Shown: positions 1 through 9,192 of the stretch, one piece after another
How positions within the stretch are numbered: position 1 is the first letter of the stretch
Layout of the letters: every line of letters starts with the position of its first letter
Origin: Erysipelotrichaceae bacterium
Lineage (GTDB): Bacteria > Bacillota_I > Bacilli_A > Acholeplasmatales > Anaeroplasmataceae
Direction of reading: 5' to 3'
Length of the DNA stretch: 51,986 nt
Assembly (NCBI GenBank): GCA_015059145.1
Contig: SVAZ01000012.1
Span: 1 to 51,986 of the forward strand
The notes under the pieces: model-generated
What the model saw: the letters and a program-made list of their open reading frames with translations, nothing else
Told to the model about the DNA's origin: nothing
The model's database searches: none
Program-made: the position numbers and the translations under genes

Positions 1-12
1 ATATTTTAATTA

Positions 13-67
13 TAAAAGAAAAAATGTTAGTAAACACTATTGTACTTTTTGTGTCTACTAACATTTT
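13..67 (-). terminator. Rho-independent terminator of purE
   Basis: A 12-bp stem (21-32 with 56-67) is continued by a 4-bp stem (34-37 with 51-54) across one mismatch. Read on the minus strand it is followed by a T-rich run (TTTTTTCTTTT), which fits an intrinsic terminator just downstream of the purE stop codon. Nothing else is seen in bases 1-98. Confidence 0.75.
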
Positions 68-98
68 ATCATTTCAGTTCGAACCATAGCCTTTTTTG

Positions 99-608
99 TT
101 ATTTCTTTAAATATTCCTTATAACCAATTTTTTCTAGCTTTTCCTTTTTAGCTACAACTTGAGCCTTTAATTCCTCCTTATAAGCCTTAAGCTTAGCTAG
201 AAGCTCTGGGTCAGAAGCAGCTAATATTTTAGCAGCTAGGATACCTGCGTTAGCACCACCATTGATTGCGACAGTCGCAACTGGGATACCACTAGGCATT
301 TGAACAATTGAATAAAGTGAATCAACACCGCTTAAAGTCTTAGTGTGAATAGGTACACCAATAACTGGAAGTGTGAAGATTGCTGCAGCCATACCTGGAA
401 GGTGAGCTGCACCACCAGCACCAGCGATGATTACCTTATAGCCCTTTTCCTCCGCGCTATTTGCGTAATCAAAGAAAATGTCTGGCATTCTATGAGCTGA
501 TATAACTGTCATATCATAATCGATTCCAAATTTTTCTAACATTTCAGCAGCCTTACTCATGATTTCTAAATCAGAGTCGCTACCCATTACTATTCCTACC
601 TTTGCCAT
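99..608 (-). CDS. purE: N5-carboxyaminoimidazole ribonucleotide mutase (class I PurE)
   Basis: PurE moves the carboxyl group of N5-CAIR to give CAIR in de novo purine synthesis, in the cytoplasm. The 169-residue protein has the normal length of bacterial class I PurE. It opens with the nucleotide-binding loop VGIVMGSDSD and carries SAHRMPD, the family's catalytic histidine motif (usually SAHRTPD), followed by the glycine-rich AGAGGAAHLPGM segment. A strong AAGGAGA site lies just upstream of the ATG. It is transcribed divergently from the purL operon and has its own promoter; no riboswitch is visible on this side. The usual partner purK is not in the window, so the source of N5-CAIR cannot be told from here. 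Confidence 0.96.
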   Translation of the reverse strand: MAKVGIVMGSDSDLEIMSKAAEMLEKFGIDYDMTVISAHRMPDIFFDYANSAEEKGYKVIIAGAGGAAHLPGMAAAIFTLPVIGVPIHTKTLSGVDSLYSIVQMPSGIPVATVAINGGANAGILAAKILAASDPELLAKLKAYKEELKAQVVAKKEKLEKIGYKEYLKK

Positions 609-641
609 AAATAGTCTCCTTTTAATTATTAATACATAATA

Positions 642-670
642 ATTTTACTAATTCACATTTATTCAGTCAA
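642..670 (-). promoter_or_regulatory. Promoter of purE
   Basis: On the minus strand TTGACT (670-665) is separated by 17 bases from TAAAAT (647-642), about 35 bases upstream of the purE start codon. It matches the vegetative sigma-A consensus well. Read by eye; the start site was not mapped. Confidence 0.7.
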
Positions 671-721
671 GAAATTAAAATAAAATAATTTGTAAAATGC
701 TTTCATTTTATGTTTTTAAGG

Positions 722-750
722 TTTACGAACATATATTTTTGTGTTAAAAT
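722..750 (+). promoter_or_regulatory. Promoter of the purL operon
   Basis: TTTACG (722-727), a 17-base spacer and TAAAAT (745-750) place transcription start near 757, immediately ahead of the riboswitch aptamer. That is the expected arrangement for a transcribed leader. The -35 box is imperfect. Confidence 0.6.
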
Positions 751-760
751 ATGTAGGTAG

Positions 761-834
761 AATTTTGGTATAAAAGCTTTAATATGGAAAGCAAGTCTCT
801 ACCCTGAACCATGAATTACAGGACTACCAAAATT
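761..834 (+). promoter_or_regulatory. Purine riboswitch, guanine/hypoxanthine class
   Basis: The element has the three-helix purine aptamer plan. P1 pairs 761-768 with 827-834, P2 pairs GCTTT (776-780) with AAAGC (788-792), and P3 pairs CCTG (803-806) with CAGG (819-822). Loop L2 (AATATGG) and loop L3 (CCATGAA) are both 7 bases and resemble the kissing loops of the family, and J2/3 holds the conserved TCTCTAC. The base that reads the ligand is C824 (in GGACTA), so guanine or hypoxanthine is predicted and not adenine. It sits in the leader of purL, ahead of an intrinsic terminator, as expected for feedback by purine bases. Confidence 0.93.
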
Positions 835-936
835 TTAAAGGGACTTTCTTGGATCGGAGTTAATATGATGTTACTAATGATGCAAGTAAATAACTTTAAT
901 TTAACCATTAATGATGGTTATTTTATAATGCAATAA

Positions 937-980
937 CCAACAGCACTATCTAAAATAGTTTGGGTGCTGTTTTTTGTTTT
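937..980 (+). terminator. Riboswitch-controlled attenuator upstream of purL
   Basis: AACAGCAC (939-946) pairs with GTGCTGTT (964-971), with a further inner TAT/ATA pairing, and is followed by a run of T broken by one G. It is a strong intrinsic terminator between the aptamer and purL, so ligand binding probably stops transcription here. The roughly 100 bases between aptamer and terminator hold overlapping small hairpins (902-918 and 914-937). I could not settle which of them is the antiterminator. Confidence 0.85.
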
Positions 981-1019
981 TATTGCAGATGGTATAAAAA
1001 TTGTTATGAGAGGTATGTT

Positions 1020-4000
1020 ATGAATAATTATCGAATTTATGTTGAAAAGCTAAAGAAGTTTCAAGTAGAAGCGAAGTCATTACAATCAGAGCTTAATCTT
1101 AATCTTGGCTTAAGCCTTAAGGATTTAAGATATATCAATGTATATGACCTATTTAATTTTTCTAAGGAATTATTAGAAAAAAGCAGATATCAGGTATTTG
1201 GAGAAATCGTTACTGATGCAGTTGTTGATGAATTAGATTTAACTTCAAAGAAATATATTGCGATTGAATACCTTCCAGGTCAATTTGATCAAAGAGCATC
1301 ATCTGCGATTGATTGTGTTAAGCTAATTGACCCAAATGCTGATATCAATATCAGAAGTGGTAAAATTGTTATTTTAGATGATGATACATCTGATGAGAAT
1401 GTTTTAAGAATTAAGAAGTACTTAATTAATGCTGTAGAGGCAAGAGAAAAGGACTTAAATGTTTTATCTGATTTAGAGACTGCAGATATTAAGCCTGTTG
1501 AAATATTAGAAGGATTTACTCAAATGACAGAAGCTGACTATGCTAAATATTGTAAGAAGCAAGGTCTTGCGATGAACAAGGATGATTTAGCATGTGTTGT
1601 TGAATACTTTAAAAAGGAAGGCCGTGATCCTTGGGAGACTGAATTAAGAATCCTAGATACTTATTGGTCTGATCACTGTCGTCATACAACATTCAACACT
1701 ATCTTAACTGATATTAAGATCAGTAAATCATTTATGAAGGCTGAGCTAGAGGAGTCTTTAGATTTATATTATAAGATTAGAAAGAATTTAAAAAGAGAGA
1801 ATAAAAAACTATGCTTAATGGATCTAGCATGCATTGGAGCTAGATATTTAAAAAAGAAGGGTGTTTTAGATAACCTAGAGGAGAGTGAAGAAAATAACGC
1901 ATGCTCTATTTTCGTCACTGTAGATGTTGATGGTAAGGACCAAAAATGGTTATTACAATTTAAAAATGAAACACACAACCATCCAACAGAGATTGAGCCA
2001 TTTGGTGGTGCTTCAACTTGCTTAGGTGGTGCGATTAGAGACCCACTATCAGGTAGAGCTTATGTTTATCAGGCTATGCGTGTAACTGGTGCTGGTGATA
2101 TTTATTTAGATGTTAAGGATACAATGGTTGGTAAATTACCACAACGTATCATTTCAACTAAGGCTGCAGCTGGTTATTCTTCATATGGTAATCAAATTGG
2201 TTTAGCAACTACTCATGTTAGAGAGGTATTCCATGATGATTATGTAGCTAAGAGATTAGAGGTTGGTGCTGTAGTTGGTGCAGTTAAGGCTGATGTTATT
2301 AGACGTGAATCACCTGCTCCTGGAGATATCATTTTATTATTAGGTGGTAGAACAGGTAGAGATGGTATTGGTGGTGCAACTGGTTCATCTAAGGAGCATA
2401 CAACAAAATCAATCGAGGTTTGCTCATCAGAGGTTCAAAAGGGTAATGCACCTGAGGAAAGAAAGATTTCTCATTTATTTAGAAGACCTGAGGTTACTAA
2501 GCTTATTAAGAAGTCAAACGACTTTGGTGCTGGTGGTGTATCAGTAGCAATTGGTGAGCTTGCTGATGGTTTAGATATTATGCTTGATAATGTTCCTACA
2601 AAGTACAGTGGCTTAAATGCAACTGAATTAGCTATTTCTGAATCACAAGAAAGAATGGCTGTTGTTATTGAGCCTAAGTCAGAGAAGAAGTTTATAAAGT
2701 TCTGTAAGGAAGAAAATATTGAGGTTACTAGAGTTGCAACAGTTACTGCTGATGCAAGATTAGTAATGCATTATAAGGGAAGAAAGATTGTAGATATTAG
2801 CCGTGAATTCATTGATTCAGCTGGTGCTGATCATTTTGCTAAGGCTACAATTTCTGCTGTAGAAAATATTAATCCATTTGTTAAGGAAGAAAAGCCAGTT
2901 AAGGAAAAGGTATTAGATACATTAAATGATAATAATGTTGTTAGTCAAAAGGGCTTAATTGAAATGTTCGATGCTACTATTGGTGCATCAACAGTATTGA
3001 TGCCATTTGGTGGTAAGTATCAAAAGAGTGAAACTCAAGTATCTGTTCAAAAGCTTCCAGTTAAGGATGGCTTTACAAATACTGCTTCAATTATGGCATA
3101 TGGTTATAATCCATATTTAGCAAAGTGGAGTCCATATCATGGTGCTGAATATGCAGTTATTGAGGCTTGTGCTAAGGTTGTAGCTGCTGGTGCTAGATAT
3201 GATAAAATGAGATTCTCTTATCAAGAATATTTTGAAAGAATGACTAAGGATGCATCTTGGGGTAAGCCTCTTGCTGCATTATTAGGTGCACTTAAGATGC
3301 AGGTTGAATTAGGATTGCCTTCAATTGGTGGTAAGGATTCAATGAGTGGTACATTCCAGGATATTTCAGTTCCACCAATGCTAATGGCATTTGGTATTAC
3401 AACTGTAAATGCTAATACGGTTATTTCTACCGACTTAAAGAAGGCTGGAAATAAGCTATATTTAATTAAACATAATGAAAATGAAAATTACACTCCTAAT
3501 ATTAAGGAACTTAAGAAGAATTTTGATTATGTTTCTACTAATATTGAAAATAAGAATATCGTATCAGCTTATGCTTTAAGCTTTGGTGGTGTTATTGAAG
3601 CTATTTCAAAGATGAGCTTTGGTAATATGATAGGCTTTGATATTAATTATGATGAAAAGCTTTTAGATGCTTACAATTATGGTTCTATTTTAGTAGAAAC
3701 TACTTGTGAATTAGATTATAAGAATGCTATTTATCTAGGTGAAACATTAGATAATGCTAACGGTATTATTAATGGCGTAGAATTTACTTTAGCTGAATTA
3801 GAAAAGGCTAACACAGATAAGTTTAATACAATTTATAAGGATAAGGCGGAAAATGATTGCAAGATGATGAAGATGAAGCCTTATACAAAGAAGAATGTTA
3901 AGCCATTAAATAATAAGGATGAGGTTGTTGCATACTTCCCTGTATTCCCTGGTACAAACTGTGACTATGATACATCTAAGGCATTTAAGCGTGCAGGTGC

Positions 4001-4718
4001 TAAGATTGTATCAACAGTATTTAAGAATTTAACAAGTGATGATATTTTTGCTTCAATTGAAGAGATGGCTAATTGCATTGATAATTGCGATATCTTCGTA
4101 TTATCAGGTGGATTTAGTGCAGGTGATGAGCCAGATGGTTCTGGTAAGTTTATTGCTAATGTATTAAATCAAGCTAGTGTCAGAGATGCTATCCATAGAT
4201 TGATTGATAGAAAGGGATTAATATTAGGTATTTGTAATGGATTCCAAGCTTTAGTTAAGTCTGGATTATTACCATATGGTAGATTAGGTATGGTTACAAA
4301 GGATTCACCTACTCTATTTAGAAATGATATTAATCGTCATATTTCACAAATGGTTTCAACTAAGGTTATGACAACTGCATCTCCTTGGCTTCAAAGCTAC
4401 AGTGGTGGAGAAATCCATAGTATAGCAGTAAGCCATGGTGAAGGTAAATTTGTAGTATCTGATAAGCTTGCTAAGAAGCTTTATAAGAATGGACAGGTTG
4501 CATTCCAATATGTTGATGCTGATGGTAATGCAACTGCAGAATCTCCATATAATCCAAATGGTTCGTCTTATGCAATTGAAGGTATTATTTCTAAGGACGG
4601 ATTAATTTTAGGTAAGATGGGTCACTCTGAAAGATATGAGGAAAACTTATTTAAGAATATCGATGGCAATAAATATCAAGATATTTTTGAAAATGCAGTA
4701 AATTATTTTAAGAAGTAA
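1020..4718 (+). CDS. purL: Phosphoribosylformylglycinamidine synthase, long single-chain form
   Basis: Converts FGAR, glutamine and ATP to FGAM in purine synthesis. At 1232 residues it is the long type in which synthetase and glutaminase are fused, unlike the separate PurL/PurQ/PurS of Bacillus. The C-terminal glutaminase begins near residue 970 (FPVFPGTNCDYD), has the nucleophile Cys1072 in LGICNGF and the His1202/Glu1204 pair in MGHSER. The central synthetase has FKNETHNHPTEIEPFGGAST and the second-half motif GGKDSMSGTF. An upstream in-frame ATG at 960 lies inside the attenuator and has no ribosome site, so the ATG at 1020 behind GAGAGG is chosen. It is the first gene of the riboswitch-controlled purLMNHD-folD operon. 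Confidence 0.96.
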   Translation: MNNYRIYVEKLKKFQVEAKSLQSELNLNLGLSLKDLRYINVYDLFNFSKELLEKSRYQVFGEIVTDAVVDELDLTSKKYIAIEYLPGQFDQRASSAIDCVKLIDPNADINIRSGKIVILDDDTSDENVLRIKKYLINAVEAREKDLNVLSDLETADIKPVEILEGFTQMTEADYAKYCKKQGLAMNKDDLACVVEYFKKEGRDPWETELRILDTYWSDHCRHTTFNTILTDIKISKSFMKAELEESLDLYYKIRKNLKRENKKLCLMDLACIGARYLKKKGVLDNLEESEENNACSIFVTVDVDGKDQKWLLQFKNETHNHPTEIEPFGGASTCLGGAIRDPLSGRAYVYQAMRVTGAGDIYLDVKDTMVGKLPQRIISTKAAAGYSSYGNQIGLATTHVREVFHDDYVAKRLEVGAVVGAVKADVIRRESPAPGDIILLLGGRTGRDGIGGATGSSKEHTTKSIEVCSSEVQKGNAPEERKISHLFRRPEVTKLIKKSNDFGAGGVSVAIGELADGLDIMLDNVPTKYSGLNATELAISESQERMAVVIEPKSEKKFIKFCKEENIEVTRVATVTADARLVMHYKGRKIVDISREFIDSAGADHFAKATISAVENINPFVKEEKPVKEKVLDTLNDNNVVSQKGLIEMFDATIGASTVLMPFGGKYQKSETQVSVQKLPVKDGFTNTASIMAYGYNPYLAKWSPYHGAEYAVIEACAKVVAAGARYDKMRFSYQEYFERMTKDASWGKPLAALLGALKMQVELGLPSIGGKDSMSGTFQDISVPPMLMAFGITTVNANTVISTDLKKAGNKLYLIKHNENENYTPNIKELKKNFDYVSTNIENKNIVSAYALSFGGVIEAISKMSFGNMIGFDINYDEKLLDAYNYGSILVETTCELDYKNAIYLGETLDNANGIINGVEFTLAELEKANTDKFNTIYKDKAENDCKMMKMKPYTKKNVKPLNNKDEVVAYFPVFPGTNCDYDTSKAFKRAGAKIVSTVFKNLTSDDIFASIEEMANCIDNCDIFVLSGGFSAGDEPDGSGKFIANVLNQASVRDAIHRLIDRKGLILGICNGFQALVKSGLLPYGRLGMVTKDSPTLFRNDINRHISQMVSTKVMTTASPWLQSYSGGEIHSIAVSHGEGKFVVSDKLAKKLYKNGQVAFQYVDADGNATAESPYNPNGSSYAIEGIISKDGLILGKMGHSERYEENLFKNIDGNKYQDIFENAVNYFKK

Positions 4719-4727
4719 AAAAACTAC

Positions 4728-4753
4728 AAGCCAAGAATTAGCCTTCTTGGCTT
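4728..4753 (+). other. Perfect 10-bp stem-loop between purL and purM
   Basis: AAGCCAAGAA (4728-4737) pairs perfectly with TTCTTGGCTT (4744-4753) around the loop TTAGCC. No T run follows on the plus strand, so it is unlikely to be a full terminator for the operon. On the minus strand a T run follows, so it could stop antisense transcripts. It may also be an mRNA processing or stability element. Confidence 0.6.
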
Positions 4754-4773
4754 AGTAAATTGGAGGACATAAA

Positions 4774-5799
4774 ATGGGATCTAAGGCATATGGATCATCT
4801 GGTGTAGATTTAGAAGCTGGATATGAGGTAGTAAGAAGAATTAAGAAGCATGTTGCTTCAACTAATAGATTAGGCTGCATGGGTAATATCGGTGCATTCG
4901 GTGGAATGTTCGATTTATCAGCATTAAATATTAAAGAGCCTGTATTAGTAAGTGGTACTGATGGTGTTGGTACTAAATTAAAATTAGCATTTGAAATGGA
5001 TAAGCATGATACTATTGGTATTGATGCAGTAGCAATGTGTGTTAATGATGTATTAGCACAAGGTGCTGAACCATTATTTTTCTTAGATTATGTAGCTGTT
5101 GGTAAGAATGAGCCAGCTAAGATTGAGGCTATTGTTAAGGGTGTTAGTGATGGCTGTAAGCAAGCAGGCTGTGCATTAGTTGGTGGTGAAACAGCAGAAA
5201 TGCCTGGTATGTATGGTGAGGGCGAATATGATATCGCTGGTTATACTACAGGTGTTGTTGAAAAATCTAAGCTTATTGATGGAACTAAGGTTAAGGTTGG
5301 AGATGTATTAGTTGGTATTGCATCTAGTGGTGTACATTCTAACGGCTTCTCTTTGGTTAGAAAGGTTATTAGTGATAATAACATTGACCTACATTCTCAT
5401 AGTGATGAATTAGGTGGAATTGTTGGTGAGGTGTTCTTAACTCCAACAAGAATCTATTGTAAGCAGGTATTAGATGTAATCAAGAATGTTGATGTACATG
5501 GTGTTGCACATATTACTGGTGGAGGCTTTGATGAAAATATTCCACGTATTTTAGCTGATGGTATGGGTATTGAGGTTTATGAAGGATCTTGGCCTATTTT
5601 ACCAGTATTTAAGTTCTTGGAAAAATACGGTAAGATTGATCATAGAGAAATGTTCAATATCTATAATATGAGTATTGGTATGGTTTTAGCATTAAATGAA
5701 GAGGATGCTCAAAAGGCTATTAGTATTTTAGATTCTCATGGCGATAAGGCATATGTAATTGGTAAGATTACTGATAGCGGAATCGTAGATATTAAGTAA
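4774..5799 (+). CDS. purM: Phosphoribosylformylglycinamidine cyclo-ligase (AIR synthetase)
   Basis: Closes FGAM to AIR using ATP, the step after PurL. The 341-residue length is normal. Family motifs are the start [11 protein letters not shown], the phosphate-binding [14 protein letters not shown], the loop [18 protein letters not shown] and the C-terminal [19 protein letters not shown] site lies 7 bases before the ATG. It follows purL after a short gap containing a stem-loop and is separated from purN by two bases, so the pair is probably translated together. Confidence 0.97.
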   Translation: MGSKAYGSSGVDLEAGYEVVRRIKKHVASTNRLGCMGNIGAFGGMFDLSALNIKEPVLVSGTDGVGTKLKLAFEMDKHDTIGIDAVAMCVNDVLAQGAEPLFFLDYVAVGKNEPAKIEAIVKGVSDGCKQAGCALVGGETAEMPGMYGEGEYDIAGYTTGVVEKSKLIDGTKVKVGDVLVGIASSGVHSNGFSLVRKVISDNNIDLHSHSDELGGIVGEVFLTPTRIYCKQVLDVIKNVDVHGVAHITGGGFDENIPRILADGMGIEVYEGSWPILPVFKFLEKYGKIDHREMFNIYNMSIGMVLALNEEDAQKAISILDSHGDKAYVIGKITDSGIVDIK

Positions 5800-5801
5800 T
5801 C

Positions 5802-6371
5802 ATGAAAAGAATAGCTATATTTGCATCTGGATCAGGAACAAATTTTGAAGCTTTAGTTCAGGCTTGCAAAAGCAAGTATGTTAATGCAGAGGTTGTTCTT
5901 ATGGTTTGTGATAAGAAAAATGCATATGTTTGTGAGCGTGCTAAAAATCATAATATTGATTCATTTATCTTTTCTGCAAAGAATTATGAATCAAAGGCAG
6001 CTTATGAGGCTGAAATTGTTAAGAAGCTAGACGAATATAAGGTTGATTTAGTTTGCTTAGCTGGATATATGAAGCTATGTGGTGAGGTATTACTAAATAG
6101 CTATGAAGGTAAGATTATAAATATTCACCCAGCATTATTACCATCATTTAAGGGTGCACATGGTATAGAGGATGCATTTAATTATGGTGTTAAGGTGTTT
6201 GGTGTTACAGTTCATTATGTTGATAGTGGAATGGATAGTGGTAAGATAATTGATCAGGAGGCATTCCATATTGAAGCTGGTGATACTATTTTAGATGTTG
6301 AAAGAAAGATTCATGCGATTGAGCATGTATTATATCCAAAAGTTTTAAAGAGTTTAGTTGAAGGAGAATAA
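5802..6371 (+). CDS. purN: Phosphoribosylglycinamide formyltransferase (10-formyl-THF dependent)
   Basis: Transfers a formyl group from 10-formyltetrahydrofolate to GAR. The 189-residue protein has the nucleotide loop FASGSGTNFEAL, the catalytic NIHPALLPSF with its Asn and His, and DSGMDSGKII holding the catalytic Asp. It starts two bases after the purM stop and has no clear ribosome binding site, so translation is probably coupled to purM. Folate for the reaction can come from folD downstream in the same operon. Confidence 0.96.
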   Translation: MKRIAIFASGSGTNFEALVQACKSKYVNAEVVLMVCDKKNAYVCERAKNHNIDSFIFSAKNYESKAAYEAEIVKKLDEYKVDLVCLAGYMKLCGEVLLNSYEGKIINIHPALLPSFKGAHGIEDAFNYGVKVFGVTVHYVDSGMDSGKIIDQEAFHIEAGDTILDVERKIHAIEHVLYPKVLKSLVEGE

Positions 6372-6373
6372 AG

Positions 6374-7909
6374 ATGAAAAGAGCTTTAGTTAGTGTAACT
6401 GACAAGACTGGTATTGTTGAATTTTGTAAAGGATTAGAAAGCTTAGGCTATGAGGTTATTTCAACTGGTGGTACTAAGAAGGTTTTAGATGAAGCAGGTG
6501 TAAAGACAATTGGTATTTCTGATGTTACAGGCTTCCCTGAAATATTAGGTGGACGTGTTAAGACACTTCACCCAAATGTTCATGGTGGCTTATTAGCAGT
6601 TAGAGATTCTAAGATGCACCAAGATCAATTAAAGGAAAATAATATTGATTATATTGATTTAGTATGTGTTAATTTATATGCATTCCGTAAGACAGTTGAG
6701 GCTGGCTGTGCATTTGAGGATGCAATTGAAAATATTGATATCGGTGGACCTTCTATGCTAAGAAGTGCTGCAAAGAATCATAAGTATGTTACAGTTGTAA
6801 CTGATGCAGCTGATTATGATTTAGTATTAAACGAAATCAAGGAAAAAGGCGACACAACTTATGAAACTAGATTACGCTTAGCAGCTAAGGTATTTAGAAC
6901 AACTGCTCAATATGATTCTATGATTTCTTTATATTTAACAGAGCAAACTGGTGAAGAGAATGCTGAATCATTAACATTAAATTATAATTTAAAGCAATCA
7001 TTAAGATATGGTGAAAATCCACATCAAAGTGCTGCTTTATATGAAGGCTCTTATACATCTTATTCAATTGTTCATGCAAAGCAATTACAAGGTAAGGAAT
7101 TATCTTATAATAATATTCAAGATGCTAATGCATGCTTAAATTTATTAAAGGAATTTGATGAGCCAACTGCAGTAGGCTTAAAGCATATGAATCCATGTGG
7201 AGTTGCTTCAGCTGAAACAATCGTTGAGGCTTGGGACAAGGCTTATAATGCTGACTCAGTAAGTATTTATGGTGGTATTGTTGCATTCAATAGACCTGTT
7301 ACAGTTGAATTAGCTAAGGATATTAGAGATAAGAAGGTATTCTTAGAAATTATTATGGCTCCAGCTTATGAAGAGGCTGCTTTAGAAATATTAGCTAAGA
7401 AGGCTAATTGTAGAGTAATGGAGGTTGATATGGAAACTCCATTTAAGGATAAGAAGCAAGCTGTTTCAGTAAATGGTGGCTTATTATATCAAGATTTAGA
7501 TAATGATATTTGGAATGAGGCTGACCTTAAGGTTGTTACTAAGACTCAACCTTCTAAAGAGGAATATGAAGACTTATTATTTGCAATGAAGTGCTGTAAG
7601 CATGTTAAGTCTAATGCTATTTTAGTTGCAAAGAATAAGGTTACAGCGGGTATTGGTGCTGGACAAATGAACCGTGTTGGTTCTGCAAAGATTGCAATGG
7701 ATTGGGCTAAGGGACAAGGTATTACATCTATGGTATTAGCATCTGATGCATTCTTCCCATTTGATGATACAGTTAGACTTGCTGCTGAGTATGGTGTAAC
7801 TGCAATCATTCAACCTGGTGGATCAATTCGTGATGAGGATTCTATTAAGGCTTGTGATGAGCTTGGAATTTCAATGGTTACAACAGGTATGCGTCACTTT
7901 AAGCACTAA
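6374..7909 (+). CDS. purH: Bifunctional AICAR formyltransferase / IMP cyclohydrolase
   Basis: Carries out the last two steps to IMP. At 511 residues it is the usual fused enzyme. The N-terminal IMP cyclohydrolase (MGS-like) part has STGGTKKVL and GGRVKTLHPNVHGG. The C-terminal transformylase part has SLRYGENPHQ, the lysine-histidine motif LKHMNPCGVA and the GAGQMNRV segment near the end. It begins two bases after purN with a GAAGGAG site inside the purN end. Both PurN and PurH in this operon use 10-formyl-THF. Confidence 0.97.
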   Translation: MKRALVSVTDKTGIVEFCKGLESLGYEVISTGGTKKVLDEAGVKTIGISDVTGFPEILGGRVKTLHPNVHGGLLAVRDSKMHQDQLKENNIDYIDLVCVNLYAFRKTVEAGCAFEDAIENIDIGGPSMLRSAAKNHKYVTVVTDAADYDLVLNEIKEKGDTTYETRLRLAAKVFRTTAQYDSMISLYLTEQTGEENAESLTLNYNLKQSLRYGENPHQSAALYEGSYTSYSIVHAKQLQGKELSYNNIQDANACLNLLKEFDEPTAVGLKHMNPCGVASAETIVEAWDKAYNADSVSIYGGIVAFNRPVTVELAKDIRDKKVFLEIIMAPAYEEAALEILAKKANCRVMEVDMETPFKDKKQAVSVNGGLLYQDLDNDIWNEADLKVVTKTQPSKEEYEDLLFAMKCCKHVKSNAILVAKNKVTAGIGAGQMNRVGSAKIAMDWAKGQGITSMVLASDAFFPFDDTVRLAAEYGVTAIIQPGGSIRDEDSIKACDELGISMVTTGMRHFKH

Positions 7910-7931
7910 TTAATTTTAAGGAGGATTAGCT

Positions 7932-9176
7932 ATGAAGGTATTAGTAGTTGGTAGCGGAGGTAGAGAGCACGCTATAGTACATGCCTTATCAAAATCAAGT
8001 AAGGTAACAGAAATCTATGCAGCACCTGGTAATGCAGGTATTGCTAAGCTTGCAATGTGTGTTAATATAAAGGATACTGATGTTAATTCATTAGTTGAAT
8101 TCGCCAAGGCTGAGGCTATTGATTTAGTAGTTGTTGGTCCAGAGGCTGCACTTGCTGTAGGTGTTGTAGATGAAATGACTAAGGCTAATATTAAGGCCTT
8201 TGGTCCTACAAAGGCTGCAGCTCAAATTGAAGCAAGTAAGAAATTCGCTAAGGATTTAATGTTTAAATATAATATTCCAACAGCAAAATATGAATCATTT
8301 AGTGATTATGAGGAGGCTTTAGCATATGTTAAGGCTAACTCTATTCCTACTGTTTTAAAATATGATGGCCTAGCTGCAGGTAAGGGTGTAGTTGTAGCAA
8401 TGACTATGGATGAGGCGGTAGAAGCATTAAAGGATATGCTTTTAGATGATAAGTTTGGTCATGGTAAGGTTGTTATTGAGGAATATTTAGAAGGACCTGA
8501 ATTCTCATTCATGTGCTTCGTTGATAATGAAAATGTTTATCCGCTTGAAATGGCTCAAGATCATAAGAGAGCTTATGACAATGATATGGGGCCTAATACA
8601 GGTGGTATGGGTGCATATTCACCACTTCCATTTATTACAGAAGAGGATTATAATTATGCAATGAATGAAATTATGATTCCTACTGCTAAGGCAATGGTTA
8701 AGGAGGGTGTTCCTTTTAAGGGTGTTTTATATGGTGGATTAATGAAGACTAAAAATGGCATTAAGGTTATTGAATTTAATGCTAGATTTGGTGATCCAGA
8801 AACTGAGGTTGTTTTACCTAGACTTTCAAGTGATATTTATGATGCATTTGTTGCAATAGTAGATGGCAATAAGCCTGTATTAGAGTGGGAGGATTGCTAT
8901 ACTATTGGTATAGTTTTAGCATCTAAGGGATATCCTGGAAGCTATGAAAAGGGATTTGTTATTGAAAATGCAGATTCTGATGATATTTACCATATGGGTA
9001 CTAAGATTGATGATAATGGCAACCTAGTAACTAATGGTGGTAGAGTATTATTTGCTGTTGCTAAGGGTAATACCCTAGAGGAAGCAAATAAGAAGGCTAA
9101 TAAGCTTGTTGATGAAATTAAGTGTGAAAACCTATTCCATAGAACAGATATTGGCGCTAAAGCATATAAAAAGTAA
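7932..9176 (+). CDS. purD: Phosphoribosylamine-glycine ligase (GAR synthetase)
   Basis: Joins phosphoribosylamine and glycine with ATP to give GAR, an early step of the pathway. The 414-residue ATP-grasp enzyme starts with VVGSGGREHAIVHAL and contains VVGPEAALAVGV, the ATP-binding KYDGLAAGKGVVV, DHKRAYDNDMGPNTGGMGAY and the metal-binding NARFGDPETEVVLPRL. An AAGGAGGA site precedes the ATG. purF, which makes its unstable substrate, is not in this window. Confidence 0.97.
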   Translation: MKVLVVGSGGREHAIVHALSKSSKVTEIYAAPGNAGIAKLAMCVNIKDTDVNSLVEFAKAEAIDLVVVGPEAALAVGVVDEMTKANIKAFGPTKAAAQIEASKKFAKDLMFKYNIPTAKYESFSDYEEALAYVKANSIPTVLKYDGLAAGKGVVVAMTMDEAVEALKDMLLDDKFGHGKVVIEEYLEGPEFSFMCFVDNENVYPLEMAQDHKRAYDNDMGPNTGGMGAYSPLPFITEEDYNYAMNEIMIPTAKAMVKEGVPFKGVLYGGLMKTKNGIKVIEFNARFGDPETEVVLPRLSSDIYDAFVAIVDGNKPVLEWEDCYTIGIVLASKGYPGSYEKGFVIENADSDDIYHMGTKIDDNGNLVTNGGRVLFAVAKGNTLEEANKKANKLVDEIKCENLFHRTDIGAKAYKK

Positions 9177-9192
9177 TTTAGGAGATAAGATT

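Noticed and set aside
609-720. Riboswitch control of purE
   Set aside because: The minus-strand leader is short and contains no aptamer-like folds; the purine aptamer lies on the other strand beyond the purE promoter.
960-1019. Possible N-terminal extension of purL from the ATG at 960
   Set aside because: It lies inside the attenuator hairpin, has no ribosome site and is absent from the family; the ATG at 1020 has GAGAGG upstream.
1769-1978. Minus-strand frame inside purL
   Set aside because: No ribosome site and no family features; purL explains the sequence.
4728-4753. Terminator ending purL transcription
   Set aside because: No T run on the plus strand and the pathway genes continue directly; kept as a stem-loop of unknown role.
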